64,000 nucleotides of DNA from Rickettsiella endosymbiont of Rhagonycha lignosa. GTDB taxonomy: Bacteria; Pseudomonadota; Gammaproteobacteria; Diplorickettsiales; Diplorickettsiaceae. The stretch lies in NCBI RefSeq assembly GCF_964031165.1, contig NZ_OZ035011.1, positions 347,001-411,000 on the forward strand, read 5' to 3'. Shown here in pieces: positions 63,998 to 64,000 of this stretch (positions are counted from its first letter, which is position 1; the number at the start of each line of letters is the position of its first letter). Both the position numbers and the translations under genes were made by a program. The notes under the pieces are model-generated. The model made no database searches and was not told the DNA's origin. It saw only the letters and a list, made by a program, of their open reading frames with translations.

Positions 63998-64000
63998 ACA

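Noticed and set aside
1-64000. tRNA, rRNA or CRISPR features
   Set aside because: Scanning by eye found no cloverleaf-like TTCGAA/T arm sets, rRNA-like stretches or regularly spaced direct repeats; a tRNA search program would be decisive.

Overview
The window is a compact, AT-rich gammaproteobacterial chromosome segment. Conserved blocks (leuS-lptE-holA-nadD-rsfS-rlmH, glyA-nrdR-nusB-thiL-pgpA, kdsA-eno-ftsB, mutL-miaA, ccm genes, lolCD) point to Legionellales. The mix of eukaryotic-like Ser/Thr kinases, long coiled-coil proteins of unknown function, an ankyrin remnant, an omptin and reduced metabolic gene blocks suggests a host-associated member near Coxiella, Rickettsiella or Diplorickettsia. 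The genus is inferred from gene content only. No rRNA, tRNA or CRISPR array was recognised.

Layout. 1-5.9 kb: end of a NIF3-like gene, a DUF1338 enzyme, a Ham1-like NTP pyrophosphatase, an MFS carrier, and mutL-miaA. 6-11.6 kb: a kinase with a DFD motif, a GT2-GtrA glycosyltransferase, tsaE, ettA and a probably frameshifted unknown gene. 11.7-15.6 kb: glyA-nrdR-nusB-thiL-pgpA, without the rib genes that often lie between nrdR and nusB in relatives. 15.7-19.2 kb: a two-gene unit of a 625-residue unknown protein and a second kinase. 19.5-28.2 kb: the leuS-to-rlmH operon, lnt and sohB. 28.3-42.8 kb: ccmABC and ccmFGH, split by about 9.4 kb holding an unknown gene, kdsA-eno-ftsB, an S24-type regulator, a receiver protein, lolCD, fabI and udk.

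42.9-61.4 kb is an accessory, signalling-rich region. Its core (about 44.3-53.3 kb) holds a LuxI-like GNAT synthase, a divergent S-adenosylhomocysteine-hydrolase-like protein, two paralogous PAS hybrid histidine kinases, a LuxR-type HTH/PAS regulator, two FAD oxidoreductases and a tiny Cys-rich ORF. A truncated LuxR-regulator copy lies just before the synthase. I read this as a possible undescribed small-molecule signalling locus and the best candidate for a new system here. It is followed by two tandem YhhQ-type transporters with an S24-like regulator, a 766-residue coiled-coil protein, and a PAS-LuxR / small protein / Bcr-type MFS operon.

61.8-64 kb: an omptin with its catalytic residues intact, an ankyrin-repeat pseudogene and a GH25 lysozyme.

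A foldback repeat of about 120 bp with imperfect terminal inverted repeats (MITE-like) occurs at about 1131, 20992 and 25189, with partial copies at 15569 and 29669. It supplies the final codons of several genes and explains several misleading start codons.
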